64,000 bases of DNA from Sulfitobacter brevis (GTDB lineage Bacteria; Pseudomonadota; Alphaproteobacteria; Rhodobacterales; Rhodobacteraceae). Every line of letters starts with the position of its first letter. The stretch's first letter is position 1. Position numbers and translations under genes: made by a program. Of the stretch, positions 29,852 to 39,630 are shown in pieces. The notes under the pieces are model-generated. The model was not told where the DNA came from and made no database searches. It was given only the letters and a program-made list of their open reading frames with translations. Where the stretch lies: the NCBI RefSeq assembly GCF_900112755.1, contig NZ_FOMW01000010.1, forward strand, positions 1 to 64,000. Reading direction: 5' to 3'.

Positions 29852-30703
29852 TTATCTTTGGCAGGACGCGCAATAGAAGGACGACCGTCCTGACTGTACA
29901 ATCCGCTCGATGGCCTTTGTGCAATCAGGGGTGCGGCAGGGTGCGCCCTCACGGCCATAGACATCAAAGCTGTGCTGGAAGTAGCCCAATTCGCCATCAG
30001 CGCGGCGAAAGTCTTTCAAGGACGACCCGCCCGCCTCGATCGCTTCTGACAGCACTTGACGAATGATCGGCACGAGGGAGGCGACGCGGCGGGCCGAGAT
30101 CTGCCCCGCTTTGCGCGCGGGGTGAATGCCTGCACGGTAAAGGGCCTCACAGACATAGATATTTCCCAGCCCAGCAATAATACGTTGGTCCAGCAACGCG
30201 GATTTCACCGGCATGTTTCGCCCTTTAAAAGCCGCCACCAAATGCGCTTCGTGAAAATCGTTGCCAAAAGGTTCCGGCCCCAATGCGGCCAGCAGCTTGT
30301 GATCCTCTGCGGTTGCGGTGTCCAACAGGTCCATAGCGCCGAAACGGCGCGGATCGTTGAAGGTGATCCGCGCGCCCGTGGCCATATGCAGAACCACATG
30401 ATCATGCTTTTCCGCCGCCGGATGGTCGTGCAAGAATTGCCCCAACGGATCGCCCGAAATCAGCATCCGCCCCGACATTCCCAAATGGATCAACAGCGAT
30501 TCGCCACTGGCCAGATCAACGAGAATGTATTTCGACCGCCGCCTCAGCGCGATCACCTGCTGGCCGCTCAATCGCTCTGCCATCCGTTCGGGGAAGGGCC
30601 AGCGCAGGTCGGGTCGGTTCACATCGGCGCGCGCAATCACCGCGCCTTCCATTACTGGCGCAAGGCCGCGCCGCACGGTTTCGACCTCGGGAAGTTCGGG
30701 CAT
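29852..30703 (-). CDS. mutM: Formamidopyrimidine-DNA glycosylase
   Basis: Base-excision repair enzyme that removes 8-oxoguanine and nicks the site. It starts [14 protein letters not shown], with Pro2 the catalytic nucleophile and Glu3 next to it. The conserved Lys lies in [11 protein letters not shown], and the C-terminal zinc finger is CRTPDC...FYCASCQ. 283 residues. The first ATG (30706) would place an extra Met before Met-Pro, which would destroy the nucleophile, so ATG 30703 is chosen. Diverges from ubiE. Confidence 0.96.
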   Translation of the reverse strand: MPELPEVETVRRGLAPVMEGAVIARADVNRPDLRWPFPERMAERLSGQQVIALRRRSKYILVDLASGESLLIHLGMSGRMLISGDPLGQFLHDHPAAEKHDHVVLHMATGARITFNDPRRFGAMDLLDTATAEDHKLLAALGPEPFGNDFHEAHLVAAFKGRNMPVKSALLDQRIIAGLGNIYVCEALYRAGIHPARKAGQISARRVASLVPIIRQVLSEAIEAGGSSLKDFRRADGELGYFQHSFDVYGREGAPCRTPDCTKAIERIVQSGRSSFYCASCQR

Positions 30704-30796
30704 CATGCCTCCTTTGCACCATTCTGCGTCAAATGGCGGTTTGTATCCGCGGTTCTGAGGCTATATCCCCACAAAGACAATATCAGGACGCATGCC

Positions 30797-31540
30797 ATGA
30801 CAGACAAGACCACCCATTTCGGTGCCCGCACCGTGCGTGAAGATGAAAAGGCCGGTATGGTCCGTTCGCTGTTCTCTGATGTGGCCAATAAATACGACAT
30901 TATGAACGATGTGATGAGCATGGGCATCCATCGCATCTGGAAAGAAGCGATGATGGACTGGCTCGCCCCGCGCCCCGGTCAAAAGCTGTTGGATGTGGCG
31001 GGCGGCACCGGTGATGTATCGTTCAAGTTTCTCGCCCGCGCCGGTTCGGGCCATGCCACCGTGCTTGATCTGACTGAAGGCATGTTGGTCGAGGGCCGCA
31101 AACGCGCCGAAGCCACCAGCCTTGCCGACAGCCTGACTTGGGTCTCGGGCGACGCGATGGCGCTGCCCTTTGAGGACAACAGCTTTGACGTTTATACAAT
31201 CAGCTTTGGCATCCGCAACGTCACCCGCCCGCAGGAAGCGCTGAACGAAGCTTATCGCGTCTTGCGCCCCGGTGGCCGTCTGATGGTGCTGGAATTCAGC
31301 CAATTGCCTAATCCCGCGATGCAAAAAGCCTATGACCTCTATAGCTTTAACGTGATCCCCCGCATGGGGCAGATCATCGCCAATGACTACGACAGCTATC
31401 AGTATCTGGTCGAATCAATCCGTAATTTCCCCGACCAAGAAACCTTCCTCGGCATGGTGCGTGCCGCCGGATTCGCCAATGCGAAGTATCGCAACCTCAC
31501 GATGGGCGTTGCCGCCCTGCACTCTGGTTGGAAGATATAA
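30797..31540 (+). CDS. ubiE: Ubiquinone/menaquinone biosynthesis C-methyltransferase UbiE
   Basis: 247-residue SAM-dependent methyltransferase that methylates the quinone ring in ubiquinone synthesis. Motifs: [23 protein letters not shown]-binding [13 protein letters not shown], and [19 protein letters not shown] with [12 protein letters not shown]. The end [17 protein letters not shown] ([14 protein letters not shown]) is typical. ATG 30797 was chosen on family starts (MTDKTTHFG). One base separates it from ubiB. Confidence 0.96.
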   Translation: MTDKTTHFGARTVREDEKAGMVRSLFSDVANKYDIMNDVMSMGIHRIWKEAMMDWLAPRPGQKLLDVAGGTGDVSFKFLARAGSGHATVLDLTEGMLVEGRKRAEATSLADSLTWVSGDAMALPFEDNSFDVYTISFGIRNVTRPQEALNEAYRVLRPGGRLMVLEFSQLPNPAMQKAYDLYSFNVIPRMGQIIANDYDSYQYLVESIRNFPDQETFLGMVRAAGFANAKYRNLTMGVAALHSGWKI

Positions 31541-31541
31541 G

Positions 31542-33074
31542 ATGCGCGGTCCTCACAACCTTTGGCGGTTGATCCGCACCGGCGCGACGCTTGAACGCAC
31601 CGGCGCGATGAACGTCGTACTCGATGCCTTTGATGCAACGCCGGCATTGCGTTTCGTCGCACGGGCGCTGGGCCTGCCGTTCAAATTTCTGGGCTATAAA
31701 GGCGACCCCGCCATGCCTCCCGCCACCCGTGCGCTGACTGCGCTGGGCCCTGCCTATATCAAGTTCGGTCAGGTGCTTTCGACCCGCCCCGATGTGGTCG
31801 GTGACGAACTCGCTGTGCAACTGCGCGTGTTGCAAGACAAACTGCCGCCCTTCCCGCTCGAAGTGGCACGCAAGGCGGTCGAATACGAACTCGGTTTGCC
31901 GATAGCCGAGATGTACTCCGAATTTAGCGAACCGGTCGCTGCCGCCTCCATTGCGCAGGTGCACCACGCACGGCTCGCCGAAACCGGCGAAGAGGTCGCG
32001 GTCAAAGTCCTGCGGCCCGGAATCGAGAGAGCGTTTCAGAAAGACATCGACGCCTTCTACCTCGCCGCCCGCATGGTGGAAATATTCTCGCCCGGGTCGC
32101 GCCGCCTGCGTCCGATGGAGGTCATCGACCACTTTAACGGCGTCGTGCAGGGCGAACTTGACCTGCGCCTCGAAAGCGCCGCAGCTTCCGAATTTGCCGC
32201 GAATACAGTCAACGATGCAGGCTTCCAACTGCCCGACATCAAATGGAACTACTCGGCACGCCGCGTGATGACGCTGGGCTGGGCCGATGGCGCGCCGATG
32301 GGCGATAACGACGCCATTGATGCCGCAGGTCATGACCGTGTGGCCCTGTCAGAGCGTGTCCTGCAACTCTTTTTACAACACGCCCTGCGCGACGGCTATT
32401 TTCACGCCGACATGCATCAAGGCAATCTCAAGGTCGCCCCGAACGGTGACATCATCGCTTACGACTTCGGCATTATGGGCCATATCGACGAATACACCCG
32501 CCGCGTTTATGCCGAAATCCTATTTGGCTTCATCCGCCGTGATTACCAGCGTGTCGCCGAGGTCCATTTTGAGGCTGGCTATGTCCCTGCCGACAAGAAC
32601 GTCGATGAATTTGCCCGCGCCCTGCGCGCCGTGGGAGAGCCGATCTTTGGCATGGATGCCACCCGCATTTCCATGGCCCGCCTGCTCACCTATCTCTTTG
32701 AGGTCACCGAACGCTTCGGCATGGAAACCCGCACCGAGCTGATCTTGCTCCAGCGCACCATGGTTGTGGTCGAAGGTGTGGCCCGTTCGCTCAACCCCCA
32801 TATCAACATCTGGGAAGTCGCGAGCCCGATTGTCACCGATTACATCAAGCAATCTATTGGCCCGAAGGCAATGATCAGAGATCTGGGCAAAACTGCCATG
32901 GTGCTCGCCCGCTTTGGCCCGCGCCTGCCTGCGCTCGTCGAGGCAGCGTTGGTCCGGCAAAGCAACGAAGTCTACATCGACCGCCGCCCCCGCAAACGCT
33001 GGATCGCAGTCTCCGCCGCGTTGGGGTCGGTCTTCACTCTCGGTCTGATCGCTCTCATCGAAGCGCTGACCTAG
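31542..33074 (+). CDS. ubiB: Ubiquinone biosynthesis atypical kinase UbiB
   Basis: 510-residue ADCK/UbiB-family protein needed for coenzyme Q synthesis, with an atypical kinase fold and two C-terminal membrane helices (WIAVSAALGSVFTLGLIALI). The family KxGQ motif is in YIKFGQVLSTRPD, the Ala-rich loop is EPVAAASIAQVHHA, the ATP Lys is in VAVKVLRPG, and the catalytic Asp lies in HADMHQGN and YDFGIMG. It follows ubiE by one base; the pair forms an operon. Confidence 0.96.
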   Translation: MRGPHNLWRLIRTGATLERTGAMNVVLDAFDATPALRFVARALGLPFKFLGYKGDPAMPPATRALTALGPAYIKFGQVLSTRPDVVGDELAVQLRVLQDKLPPFPLEVARKAVEYELGLPIAEMYSEFSEPVAAASIAQVHHARLAETGEEVAVKVLRPGIERAFQKDIDAFYLAARMVEIFSPGSRRLRPMEVIDHFNGVVQGELDLRLESAAASEFAANTVNDAGFQLPDIKWNYSARRVMTLGWADGAPMGDNDAIDAAGHDRVALSERVLQLFLQHALRDGYFHADMHQGNLKVAPNGDIIAYDFGIMGHIDEYTRRVYAEILFGFIRRDYQRVAEVHFEAGYVPADKNVDEFARALRAVGEPIFGMDATRISMARLLTYLFEVTERFGMETRTELILLQRTMVVVEGVARSLNPHINIWEVASPIVTDYIKQSIGPKAMIRDLGKTAMVLARFGPRLPALVEAALVRQSNEVYIDRRPRKRWIAVSAALGSVFTLGLIALIEALT

Positions 33075-33108
33075 ACCTTCTCTCTTTGCAGAAAAATATC
33101 CTGCGGGG

Positions 33109-33131
33109 GCCGGGGGCGGTGAACCCCCGGC
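33109..33131. terminator. Stem-loop between the convergent ubiB and thiolase genes
   Basis: GCCGGGGG (33109-33116) pairs perfectly with CCCCCGGC (33124-33131) over a seven-base loop. It sits 34 bases after ubiB and 8 bases from the thiolase stop, so it can serve both strands. No T run follows. Confidence 0.6.
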
Positions 33132-33138
33132 GCCAACC

Positions 33139-34320
33139 TCAGGACATACGTTCAATCGCCAAAGCAATCCCCTGACCACCACCAATGCACATGGTGATCA
33201 ACGCCCGTTTGCCACCAATCCGCTCCAGCTCGTAAAGCGCCTTGATGGTGATGATCGCACCAGTCGCCCCGACAGGGTGCCCCAGCGCAATCGCCCCGCC
33301 ATTGGGGTTCACAATCGCCGGATCAAATCCAAGCTCCTTGGACACCGCCAAGGCCTGCGAGGCAAAAGCCTCGTTGCTTTCGATCACGTCAAAGTCGCTG
33401 GCTTTCAAGCCCGTCCGCTCCAGCAAACGCTGCACAGCGGGTACCGGACCGATCCCCATCACTTCAGGCCGCACACCGGCATGAGCATAGCCAATGATCC
33501 GCGCCCGAGGGGTCAGACCCGCAGCCTCGGCAGCATTCGCTGTCGACATAACGATCGCAGCGGCACCGTCGTTAATGCCACTGGCATTACCTGCTGTGAC
33601 GCTGCCATCTTTCTGGAAAACCGCCCGCAGGCCAGCCAGTGCTTCGGCGGTGGTCGCTTTGGGGTGTTCGTCGACCTCAAATGCTACCATGTCGCGCTTG
33701 ACCCGTACTTCCACCGGCACGATCTGGTCTTTGAAATAGCCCGCCTTGATCGCCGCTGCCGCACGTTCCTGGCTATGCAGGGCAAAGGCATCCTGATCGG
33801 CACGGCTCACACCATTCTCTGCCGCAACATTCTCGGCCGTAACGCCCATGTGGCCGGTGCCGAATGGGCAGTTCAACGTGCCCAACAACATATCCAGTGT
33901 TCGCACATCGCCCATCTTTTGGCCCCAACGGGCGTCAGGCATAATGTAAGGCGCGCGCGACATGCTCTCGGCACCCCCGGCGAGCGCAAAATCCGCATCC
34001 CCCAGCATCAGGTTCTGCGCGGCAGAGATAATTGCCTGCACGCCAGATCCGCAAAGCCGGTTCACGTTCATCGCAGGCACCTCATCAGGCACACCCGCAT
34101 CCCGCGCTGCAACGCGGCTGAGGTACATATCGCGCGGTTCAGTATTGATCACATTGCCAAACACGACATGGCCGATCTGGGCAGGGTCGACACCAGCACG
34201 GGCCATGGCTGCCTTGGCCACTACGGTGCCAAGTGCGGTCGGCGGTGTGCCCGCCAAGGCGCCCCCGAAGGTCCCGATTGCGGTGCGTGCACCCCCGAGG
34301 ATAACAATTTCATTACTCAT
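33139..34320 (-). CDS. Acetyl-CoA C-acetyltransferase (thiolase)
   Basis: 393 residues. It condenses two acetyl-CoA or cleaves 3-ketoacyl-CoA. The nucleophile Cys is in NRLCGSGVQAI, the active-site His in GGAIALGHPVGATG and the second Cys in MCIGGGQG. ATG 34320 is preceded by GGAG six bases upstream; the ATG at 34332 is not. Sequence alone does not separate a biosynthetic PhaA/AtoB from a BktB-like enzyme; no phaB gene is next to it. Confidence 0.92.
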   Translation of the reverse strand: MSNEIVILGGARTAIGTFGGALAGTPPTALGTVVAKAAMARAGVDPAQIGHVVFGNVINTEPRDMYLSRVAARDAGVPDEVPAMNVNRLCGSGVQAIISAAQNLMLGDADFALAGGAESMSRAPYIMPDARWGQKMGDVRTLDMLLGTLNCPFGTGHMGVTAENVAAENGVSRADQDAFALHSQERAAAAIKAGYFKDQIVPVEVRVKRDMVAFEVDEHPKATTAEALAGLRAVFQKDGSVTAGNASGINDGAAAIVMSTANAAEAAGLTPRARIIGYAHAGVRPEVMGIGPVPAVQRLLERTGLKASDFDVIESNEAFASQALAVSKELGFDPAIVNPNGGAIALGHPVGATGAIITIKALYELERIGGKRALITMCIGGGQGIALAIERMS

Positions 34321-34477
34321 ATCCGGCTCCATGCTGATTTGGCGCCACTATGCAAAGATGCACCGGCATTGTCAGTACGAACGCCCCGTCATTTGCGCCA
34401 AATTAACCATGCCGTTTGTGACGCCCTTCGGTCGCGGTGTTGACAGCACCCCGCGCGCACGCGCAGATGTCTGCAAC

Positions 34478-35044
34478 ATGACCGACCCGCACGATATCAT
34501 TCTTTCGCAATTGCCCGCCCGCCTGAAAGAGGCGCGTCAGGGGCAGGGGCTGTCGCTCGAAGCGGTGGCCAAGCTTTCGGGCGTCTCACGCTCGATGGTC
34601 AGCCAGATCGAGCGGGGCGAATCCTCTCCCACCATTGCAACGCTCTGGAACCTCACCCGCGCTCTTCAGGTCGATTTTGCGGGCCTGCTGGATGGCGCAA
34701 GCTCCGCCGCGCAAATCGAAGTGTTGCGCAGTAACGCGGTGCCGACGATCTCCAACCTTGGTACAGGCTGCAAAGTACGCATTCTGTCCCCGCCCGAAGA
34801 AGCAGGGCGGCATGAGGTTTACGAGCTGATCTTCTCTGCTGGGGGTATGCTCGACAGCCAACCACATACCCGTGGCGCGCGTGAACATCTGACGGTTATC
34901 GAAGGGACGGTCGAATTGCGCAGCGCCGAAGCGGTTGAACTCCTCGCGCAGGGGGATACCGCGCGCTATGCCGCCGATGTGCCGCACCGGATCGCCGCCA
35001 CAAACGGTGCCGCGCGGGCCTTTCTTGTGGTACAGGACTCCTAA
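34478..35044 (+). CDS. XRE-family regulator with cupin sensor domain
   Basis: 188 residues: a helix-turn-helix of the Cro/CI type (about 10-66; LSLEAVAKLSGVSRSMVSQI, then ERGESSPTIATLW) followed by a cupin domain (about 105-185; GGMLDSQPHTRGAREHLTVI). Such proteins usually sense a small metabolite and control the adjoining catabolic genes. It lies immediately ahead of kbl-tdh in the same direction, with repeated ATCCG-N6-CGGA elements between, so threonine breakdown is the likely target. The start ATG 34478 lacks a good ribosome site. Confidence 0.88.
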   Translation: MTDPHDIILSQLPARLKEARQGQGLSLEAVAKLSGVSRSMVSQIERGESSPTIATLWNLTRALQVDFAGLLDGASSAAQIEVLRSNAVPTISNLGTGCKVRILSPPEEAGRHEVYELIFSAGGMLDSQPHTRGAREHLTVIEGTVELRSAEAVELLAQGDTARYAADVPHRIAATNGAARAFLVVQDS

Positions 35045-35059
35045 AGCAATTTACCTGAA

Positions 35060-35109
35060 ATCCGGAGTATCGGAAAATTTCCGCTATACAGGAATCCGGT
35101 ATTTCGGAT
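35060..35109. promoter_or_regulatory. Operator candidates upstream of kbl
   Basis: Two inverted-repeat sites ATCCG-N6-CGGA occur at 35060-35074 and 35094-35109, 34 bases apart (about three helical turns). A third palindrome, CGGAAAATTTCCG (35071-35083), overlaps the first. The block ends 43 bases before the kbl start. The regular spacing and the adjacent XRE-cupin gene make this the probable binding region of that regulator. Confidence 0.5.
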
Positions 35110-35152
35110 ATCTATCCTTTATGGTAGACGTTCGCGTAAAAGGAGCCCTGAT

Positions 35153-36340
35153 ATGACCCAAGCCTATCTGACCCATGTCACCGAAACCCTCGCCCAGATC
35201 GAGGCCGAAGGCATGATGAAACGCGAACGGATGATCACCTCCCCACAGGCGGGCCAGATCACCGTGGGCGAACATCAGGTTATCAACCTGTGTGCCAATA
35301 ACTACCTCGGTCTCGCCGACCACCCCGAGCTTATTGCTGCCGCCCGTGGCGCGATGGAGCCTAAGGGATTTGGCATGGCCTCGGTCCGGTTCATTTGCGG
35401 CACACAGGATATTCACCGCGAGCTTGAACAAAAGCTGGCAGCCTTCCTGAACAAAGACGACTCGATCCTCTTTGCCGCGTGCTTTGATGCCAATGGCGGG
35501 CTGTTCGAGCCGCTGTTCGGGCCCGAAGATGCCATCGTTTCCGACGCACTTAACCACGCCTCGATCATTGACGGCATCCGGCTTTGCAAAGCCAAGCGCT
35601 ACCGCTACGCCAACTCCGATATGGCCGACCTTGAAGGCCAGTTGAAGCTTGCGCGTGACGAGGGCGCACGCTTTATCCTGATCGCGACCGACGGCGTGTT
35701 CAGCATGGACGGCTATCTCGCCAAACTGCCGGAAATTACCGCATTGGCCCAGAAGTACGACGCCATGGTGATGGTCGATGATTGCCACTCGACCGGCTTC
35801 ATGGGGCCGAAAGGGGCAGGCACGCCCGCGCATCACGGTGTCGATGTCGACCTGCTGACCGGCACGCTTGGCAAGGCGCTTGGCGGGGCGATTGGCGGTT
35901 ATATCGCGGGACCACAGGCGGTGATTGATCTGCTGCGCCAGCGCGCGCGGCCCTATCTGTTCTCCAACTCGCTGCCGCCCTCCATCGTCATGGCGGGGAT
36001 TAAGGCGCTGGAACTGGTGGCGCAGGGCGACGATCTGCGCGCGCAACTGTTTGAGAATACCCGCTACTGGCGGGCAGGGCTGGAGAGGCTCGGCTTTGAT
36101 CTGCTGCCCGGCGAACACCCCATCGTGCCGGTGATGCTGGGCGAGGCGCAATTGGCGCAAGATATGGCCGCGCGGCTCTTCGATGAAGGCGTTTACGTTA
36201 GCGGCTTTTTCTTTCCCGTCGTGCCGCGCGGACAGGCGCGCATCCGCACCCAGATGAACGCAGCCTTGACCCGCGAGCAACTAGACCGCGCATTGGCGGC
36301 CTTCGAGGTCGCGGGCAAAGCTTGCGGTGTGCTGTCATGA
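35153..36340 (+). CDS. kbl: 2-Amino-3-ketobutyrate CoA ligase
   Basis: 395-residue PLP enzyme of the alpha-oxoamine synthase family. It cleaves 2-amino-3-oxobutyrate, the Tdh product, with CoA to glycine and acetyl-CoA. The PLP Lys lies in [17 protein letters not shown], with [16 protein letters not shown] and [11 protein letters not shown] also typical. An AGGAG ribosome site precedes ATG 35153. It overlaps tdh by four bases (ATGA), so the product is passed on within one operon. Confidence 0.96.
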   Translation: MTQAYLTHVTETLAQIEAEGMMKRERMITSPQAGQITVGEHQVINLCANNYLGLADHPELIAAARGAMEPKGFGMASVRFICGTQDIHRELEQKLAAFLNKDDSILFAACFDANGGLFEPLFGPEDAIVSDALNHASIIDGIRLCKAKRYRYANSDMADLEGQLKLARDEGARFILIATDGVFSMDGYLAKLPEITALAQKYDAMVMVDDCHSTGFMGPKGAGTPAHHGVDVDLLTGTLGKALGGAIGGYIAGPQAVIDLLRQRARPYLFSNSLPPSIVMAGIKALELVAQGDDLRAQLFENTRYWRAGLERLGFDLLPGEHPIVPVMLGEAQLAQDMAARLFDEGVYVSGFFFPVVPRGQARIRTQMNAALTREQLDRALAAFEVAGKACGVLS

Positions 36341-37377
36341 CCAACGAAATGAAAGCCCTGTCCAAACTGCACCCGCGCGAAGGGCTGTGGATGACCCATG
36401 CGCCAGTGCCGGAAATCGGACCGGATGATGTGCTGATCAAGATCAACAAAACCGGCATTTGCGGCACCGATATCCACATCTGGAACTGGGACGACTGGGC
36501 GGCGAAAACCGTGCCGGTGCCGATGATAACCGGCCATGAATTTGCCGGAGAGATTGTCGAGATCGGGCGCAATGTCGAAGGGTTGGAGATTGGCCAGCGC
36601 TGTTCGGGCGAGGGGCATCTGATCGGCAAGAACTCGCGCCAGTCACGGGCGGGCAAGTTCCACCTTGATCCGGCGACACGCGGCATTGGGGTCAACGAAC
36701 AGGGGGCGTTCGCGCAGTACCTCAAGTTGCCTGCCTTCAACGTGGTGCCGCTACCCGACGAGATCAGCGATGACATCGGTGCGATTCTCGATCCGCTTGG
36801 CAATGCCGTGCACACCGCGCTGAGCTTTGATTTGGTCGGAGAGGATGTGCTGATCACTGGCGCGGGGCCAATCGGCATCATGGCTGCGGCTGTCGCCCGT
36901 CACGTCGGCGCCCGACATGTGGTAATCACCGATGTGAATCCTGACCGTCTGACGCTGGCACAGAATGTCGTGCCGGATGTGGTGACTGTCGATGTCAGCC
37001 GCGAGGATTTGGGCGATGTGATTCCACGTTTGAAAATGAAACAAGGCTTTGACGTCGGGCTGGAGATGTCGGGCAACCAGCGAGCACTCGATCAGATGGT
37101 CGAGGCGATGACGATGGGCGGGCGGATTGCCATGCTCGGCATCCCTCCGGGCAAATCGCCGGTAGACTGGTCGCGGATCGTGTTCAAGGCGATCACCATT
37201 AAAGGCGTCTATGGCCGAGAGATCTTCGAGACGTGGTACAAGATGATTGCCATGCTGGAGAATGGGCTCGATGTGTCGCGCATCATCACCCACCGTTTTG
37301 CGGTCGATGATTTCGAGGCCGGTTTTGCCGCCATGCGTTCGGGACAGTCGGGTAAAGTCGTGCTCGACTGGACGTGA
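36337..37377 (+). CDS. tdh: L-Threonine 3-dehydrogenase without structural zinc cysteines
   Basis: 346-residue zinc-dependent dehydrogenase oxidising threonine to 2-amino-3-oxobutyrate with NAD. The catalytic zinc ligands Cys42 (ICGTD) and His67-Glu68 (TGHEFAG) are present, and the Rossmann motif is [10 protein letters not shown]. The lobe that in E. coli Tdh holds four structural-zinc cysteines (GHITCGHCRNCR...HLC) here reads [12 protein letters not shown]...HLD, with every Cys replaced (about residues 94-111). The rest aligns closely with E. coli Tdh, so activity is expected with a zinc-free lobe. Start overlaps the kbl stop. Confidence 0.94.
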   Translation: MTNEMKALSKLHPREGLWMTHAPVPEIGPDDVLIKINKTGICGTDIHIWNWDDWAAKTVPVPMITGHEFAGEIVEIGRNVEGLEIGQRCSGEGHLIGKNSRQSRAGKFHLDPATRGIGVNEQGAFAQYLKLPAFNVVPLPDEISDDIGAILDPLGNAVHTALSFDLVGEDVLITGAGPIGIMAAAVARHVGARHVVITDVNPDRLTLAQNVVPDVVTVDVSREDLGDVIPRLKMKQGFDVGLEMSGNQRALDQMVEAMTMGGRIAMLGIPPGKSPVDWSRIVFKAITIKGVYGREIFETWYKMIAMLENGLDVSRIITHRFAVDDFEAGFAAMRSGQSGKVVLDWT

Positions 37378-37467
37378 TGTGCAGACCGCCTGACAACCTG
37401 TCATAACGCTGCCAATATGCGGGCACGGCACAAGGCCACGCGGCGGCGGATGAAGGACGGAACACTC

Positions 37468-39630
37468 ATGCAGGCGGACATACCCCTGACGCGCGATCTG
37501 GTTTTGGTCGGCGGTGGCCACGCCCATGCGCTGGTGCTGAAAGCTTGGGGCATGAAGCCGCTGGCGGGCGCGCGGCTGACGGTCATTAACCCCGGCCCGA
37601 CGGCCCCCTATACCGGCATGTTACCCGGTCATGTGGCGGGCCATTACGGGCGAGACGATCTTGAGATTGATCTGGTCCGGCTGTGCCATTTCGCTGGGGC
37701 GCGGCTGATCCTCGGTAAAGCCACTGCCATTGACCGCGCCGCACGGCAAATCACGGTGACGGGGCGCGGCCCTGTCGGCTATGACGTCGCTTCCATCGAC
37801 ATCGGCATTACCGCGCGCATGGACCTCGCAGGCTTTGCAGAACATGCCGTCGCCGCGAAACCGCTGGATGTCTATGCTGCGCGGTGGCGGGGGTTTCTGG
37901 AGCAGGTCGCACGTGGTGAGATGCCGCCTGAGGTTGCAGTGATCGGGGGCGGAGTCGCGGGCTGTGAGTTGGCCATGGCGATGGCGCACGCTTTACAGAG
38001 CGCAGGCAGCGCCCCGCAGGTGACGGTCATTGAGCAGGGGCCCGAAATTTCAGGCGTCGGACCGCGTGCCCGCGCCCGCTTGTTACGCGAGATGGCGCGG
38101 CTCGGTATCACCTTGCGGCTCAATGCGACAGTGACGGGTATCGAGGCCACGCGCGTGCAGATTGATGGACAGGCCGCGGTTCCTGCCGCACTCTGTGTCG
38201 GGGCGGCGGGGGCGTTCGCCCATGAGTGGATCCGTCAGACCGATCTGCCGCATAATGATGGGTTTATCGAGGTCGGCCCCGATCTGGGGGTCATTGGCGA
38301 CCCGAATCTCTTTGCCGTCGGGGATTGCGCCCATATGGGTTTTGCCCCGCGCCCCAAGGCGGGCGTATTTGCCGTACGTGCCGCGCCGGTGTTGCATAAA
38401 AATCTGCGTGCAGCGCTTTCGGGTGGGCGGCGGCGGGCGTTTAAACCGCAGAAACATTACCTCAAACTCATTTCCTTGGGCGGCAGATCCGCCTTGGCCG
38501 AGAAATTTGGTTTTGCCCTCGCCGCGCCTGTGCTCTGGCGTTGGAAGGACCGTATCGACCGCGCCTTCATGGACAAGCTGGGCGATCTGCCGGTGATGCA
38601 GTCCGCAGCCATTCCGGCGGAGGTTGCGGAAGGCGTGCATGAGATCATGCGCGACCGCCCGCTATGCGGAGGCTGCGGGGCCAAGGTTGGTGGCGGTGTG
38701 TTGGCAGAGGCGCTTTGCGCATTGCCCGAAGCCACGGGCGATCTGGTCACAGGTGCGGGCGATGATGCGGCGATCCTGCGTCAGCCCGGCGGCGGCTTTC
38801 AGGTGCTCAGTACCGACCATTTGCGCGCGTTGATTCCCGATCCGGTGCAGATGACCCGCATCGCGGCGGTGCATGCCTTGGGGGATGTCTGGTCGATGGG
38901 GGCGGCCCCGCAAACGGCACTGGCGACGGTGATTCTGCCGCGCCTGTCACCCACACTGCAGGCCCGCACCTTGGCCGAGATCATGGCAGCCGCCCGGGAT
39001 GTGTTCGGGCAAGCGGGCGCACAGCTGGTGGGCGGGCATACGACGATGGGCGCAGAGTTGACGATCGGCTTTACCGTCACAGGCACCCGCGCAACCATGC
39101 CAATCACTCAATCCGGTGCACAGGCGGGAGACGTGCTGCTGCTGACGCGGCCCATTGGCGCGGGCGTGATCATGGCAGCGCATATGCAGGGTCTAGCACC
39201 GGGCCGAGTGGTCGCTGCGACATTGGAGCGAATGCAAACCGCGCAACACCGCGAGGCGGATATTCTCGCACAGGCCCATGCTATGACCGACGTGACAGGT
39301 TTCGGCCTCGCCGGGCATATCCAGATGATGTGCCGCGCCTCCAAGCTATGTGCGGTGCTCGATCATGCGGCGATTCCGATTTATGACGGCGCACGAGCCC
39401 TCTCCGACCAAGGAATTGCCTCGATCCTGCTGCCCACCAATCAGGCCGATGCGCCTGTCGAGGGGCAGAGCGACCCGCTGTTGCATGATCCACAAACCGC
39501 AGGCGGCTTGCTGGCAGCCTTGCCTCGGGATGCCGCCGAGCGCGCCCTGACGGCCCTAGAGGCGGCGGGCTGCTCGGGTCATATCATCGGCGCTCTGGAA
39601 GCCGGAGACGGGCCGATCCGGCTTAGGTAA
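37468..39630 (+). CDS. selD: Selenide, water dikinase fused to an NADH dehydrogenase-like domain
   Basis: 720 residues in two parts. Residues 1 to about 380 form an FAD/NAD-binding module (LVLVGGGHAHALVL, VIGGGVAGCELAMA, AVGDCAHMGF) like type II NADH dehydrogenase. The rest is SelD, which makes selenophosphate from selenide and ATP: LCGGCGAKVGGG holds the catalytic Cys (where some organisms have selenocysteine) and Lys, followed by DDAAI, STDHLRALIPDP and GGHTTMGAEL. The fusion is known in several proteobacteria; the flavin part may reduce a selenium precursor. ATG 37468 has AAGGA ten bases upstream; ATG 37450 is possible. The 3' end overlaps mnmH. Confidence 0.93.
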   Translation: MQADIPLTRDLVLVGGGHAHALVLKAWGMKPLAGARLTVINPGPTAPYTGMLPGHVAGHYGRDDLEIDLVRLCHFAGARLILGKATAIDRAARQITVTGRGPVGYDVASIDIGITARMDLAGFAEHAVAAKPLDVYAARWRGFLEQVARGEMPPEVAVIGGGVAGCELAMAMAHALQSAGSAPQVTVIEQGPEISGVGPRARARLLREMARLGITLRLNATVTGIEATRVQIDGQAAVPAALCVGAAGAFAHEWIRQTDLPHNDGFIEVGPDLGVIGDPNLFAVGDCAHMGFAPRPKAGVFAVRAAPVLHKNLRAALSGGRRRAFKPQKHYLKLISLGGRSALAEKFGFALAAPVLWRWKDRIDRAFMDKLGDLPVMQSAAIPAEVAEGVHEIMRDRPLCGGCGAKVGGGVLAEALCALPEATGDLVTGAGDDAAILRQPGGGFQVLSTDHLRALIPDPVQMTRIAAVHALGDVWSMGAAPQTALATVILPRLSPTLQARTLAEIMAAARDVFGQAGAQLVGGHTTMGAELTIGFTVTGTRATMPITQSGAQAGDVLLLTRPIGAGVIMAAHMQGLAPGRVVAATLERMQTAQHREADILAQAHAMTDVTGFGLAGHIQMMCRASKLCAVLDHAAIPIYDGARALSDQGIASILLPTNQADAPVEGQSDPLLHDPQTAGGLLAALPRDAAERALTALEAAGCSGHIIGALEAGDGPIRLR

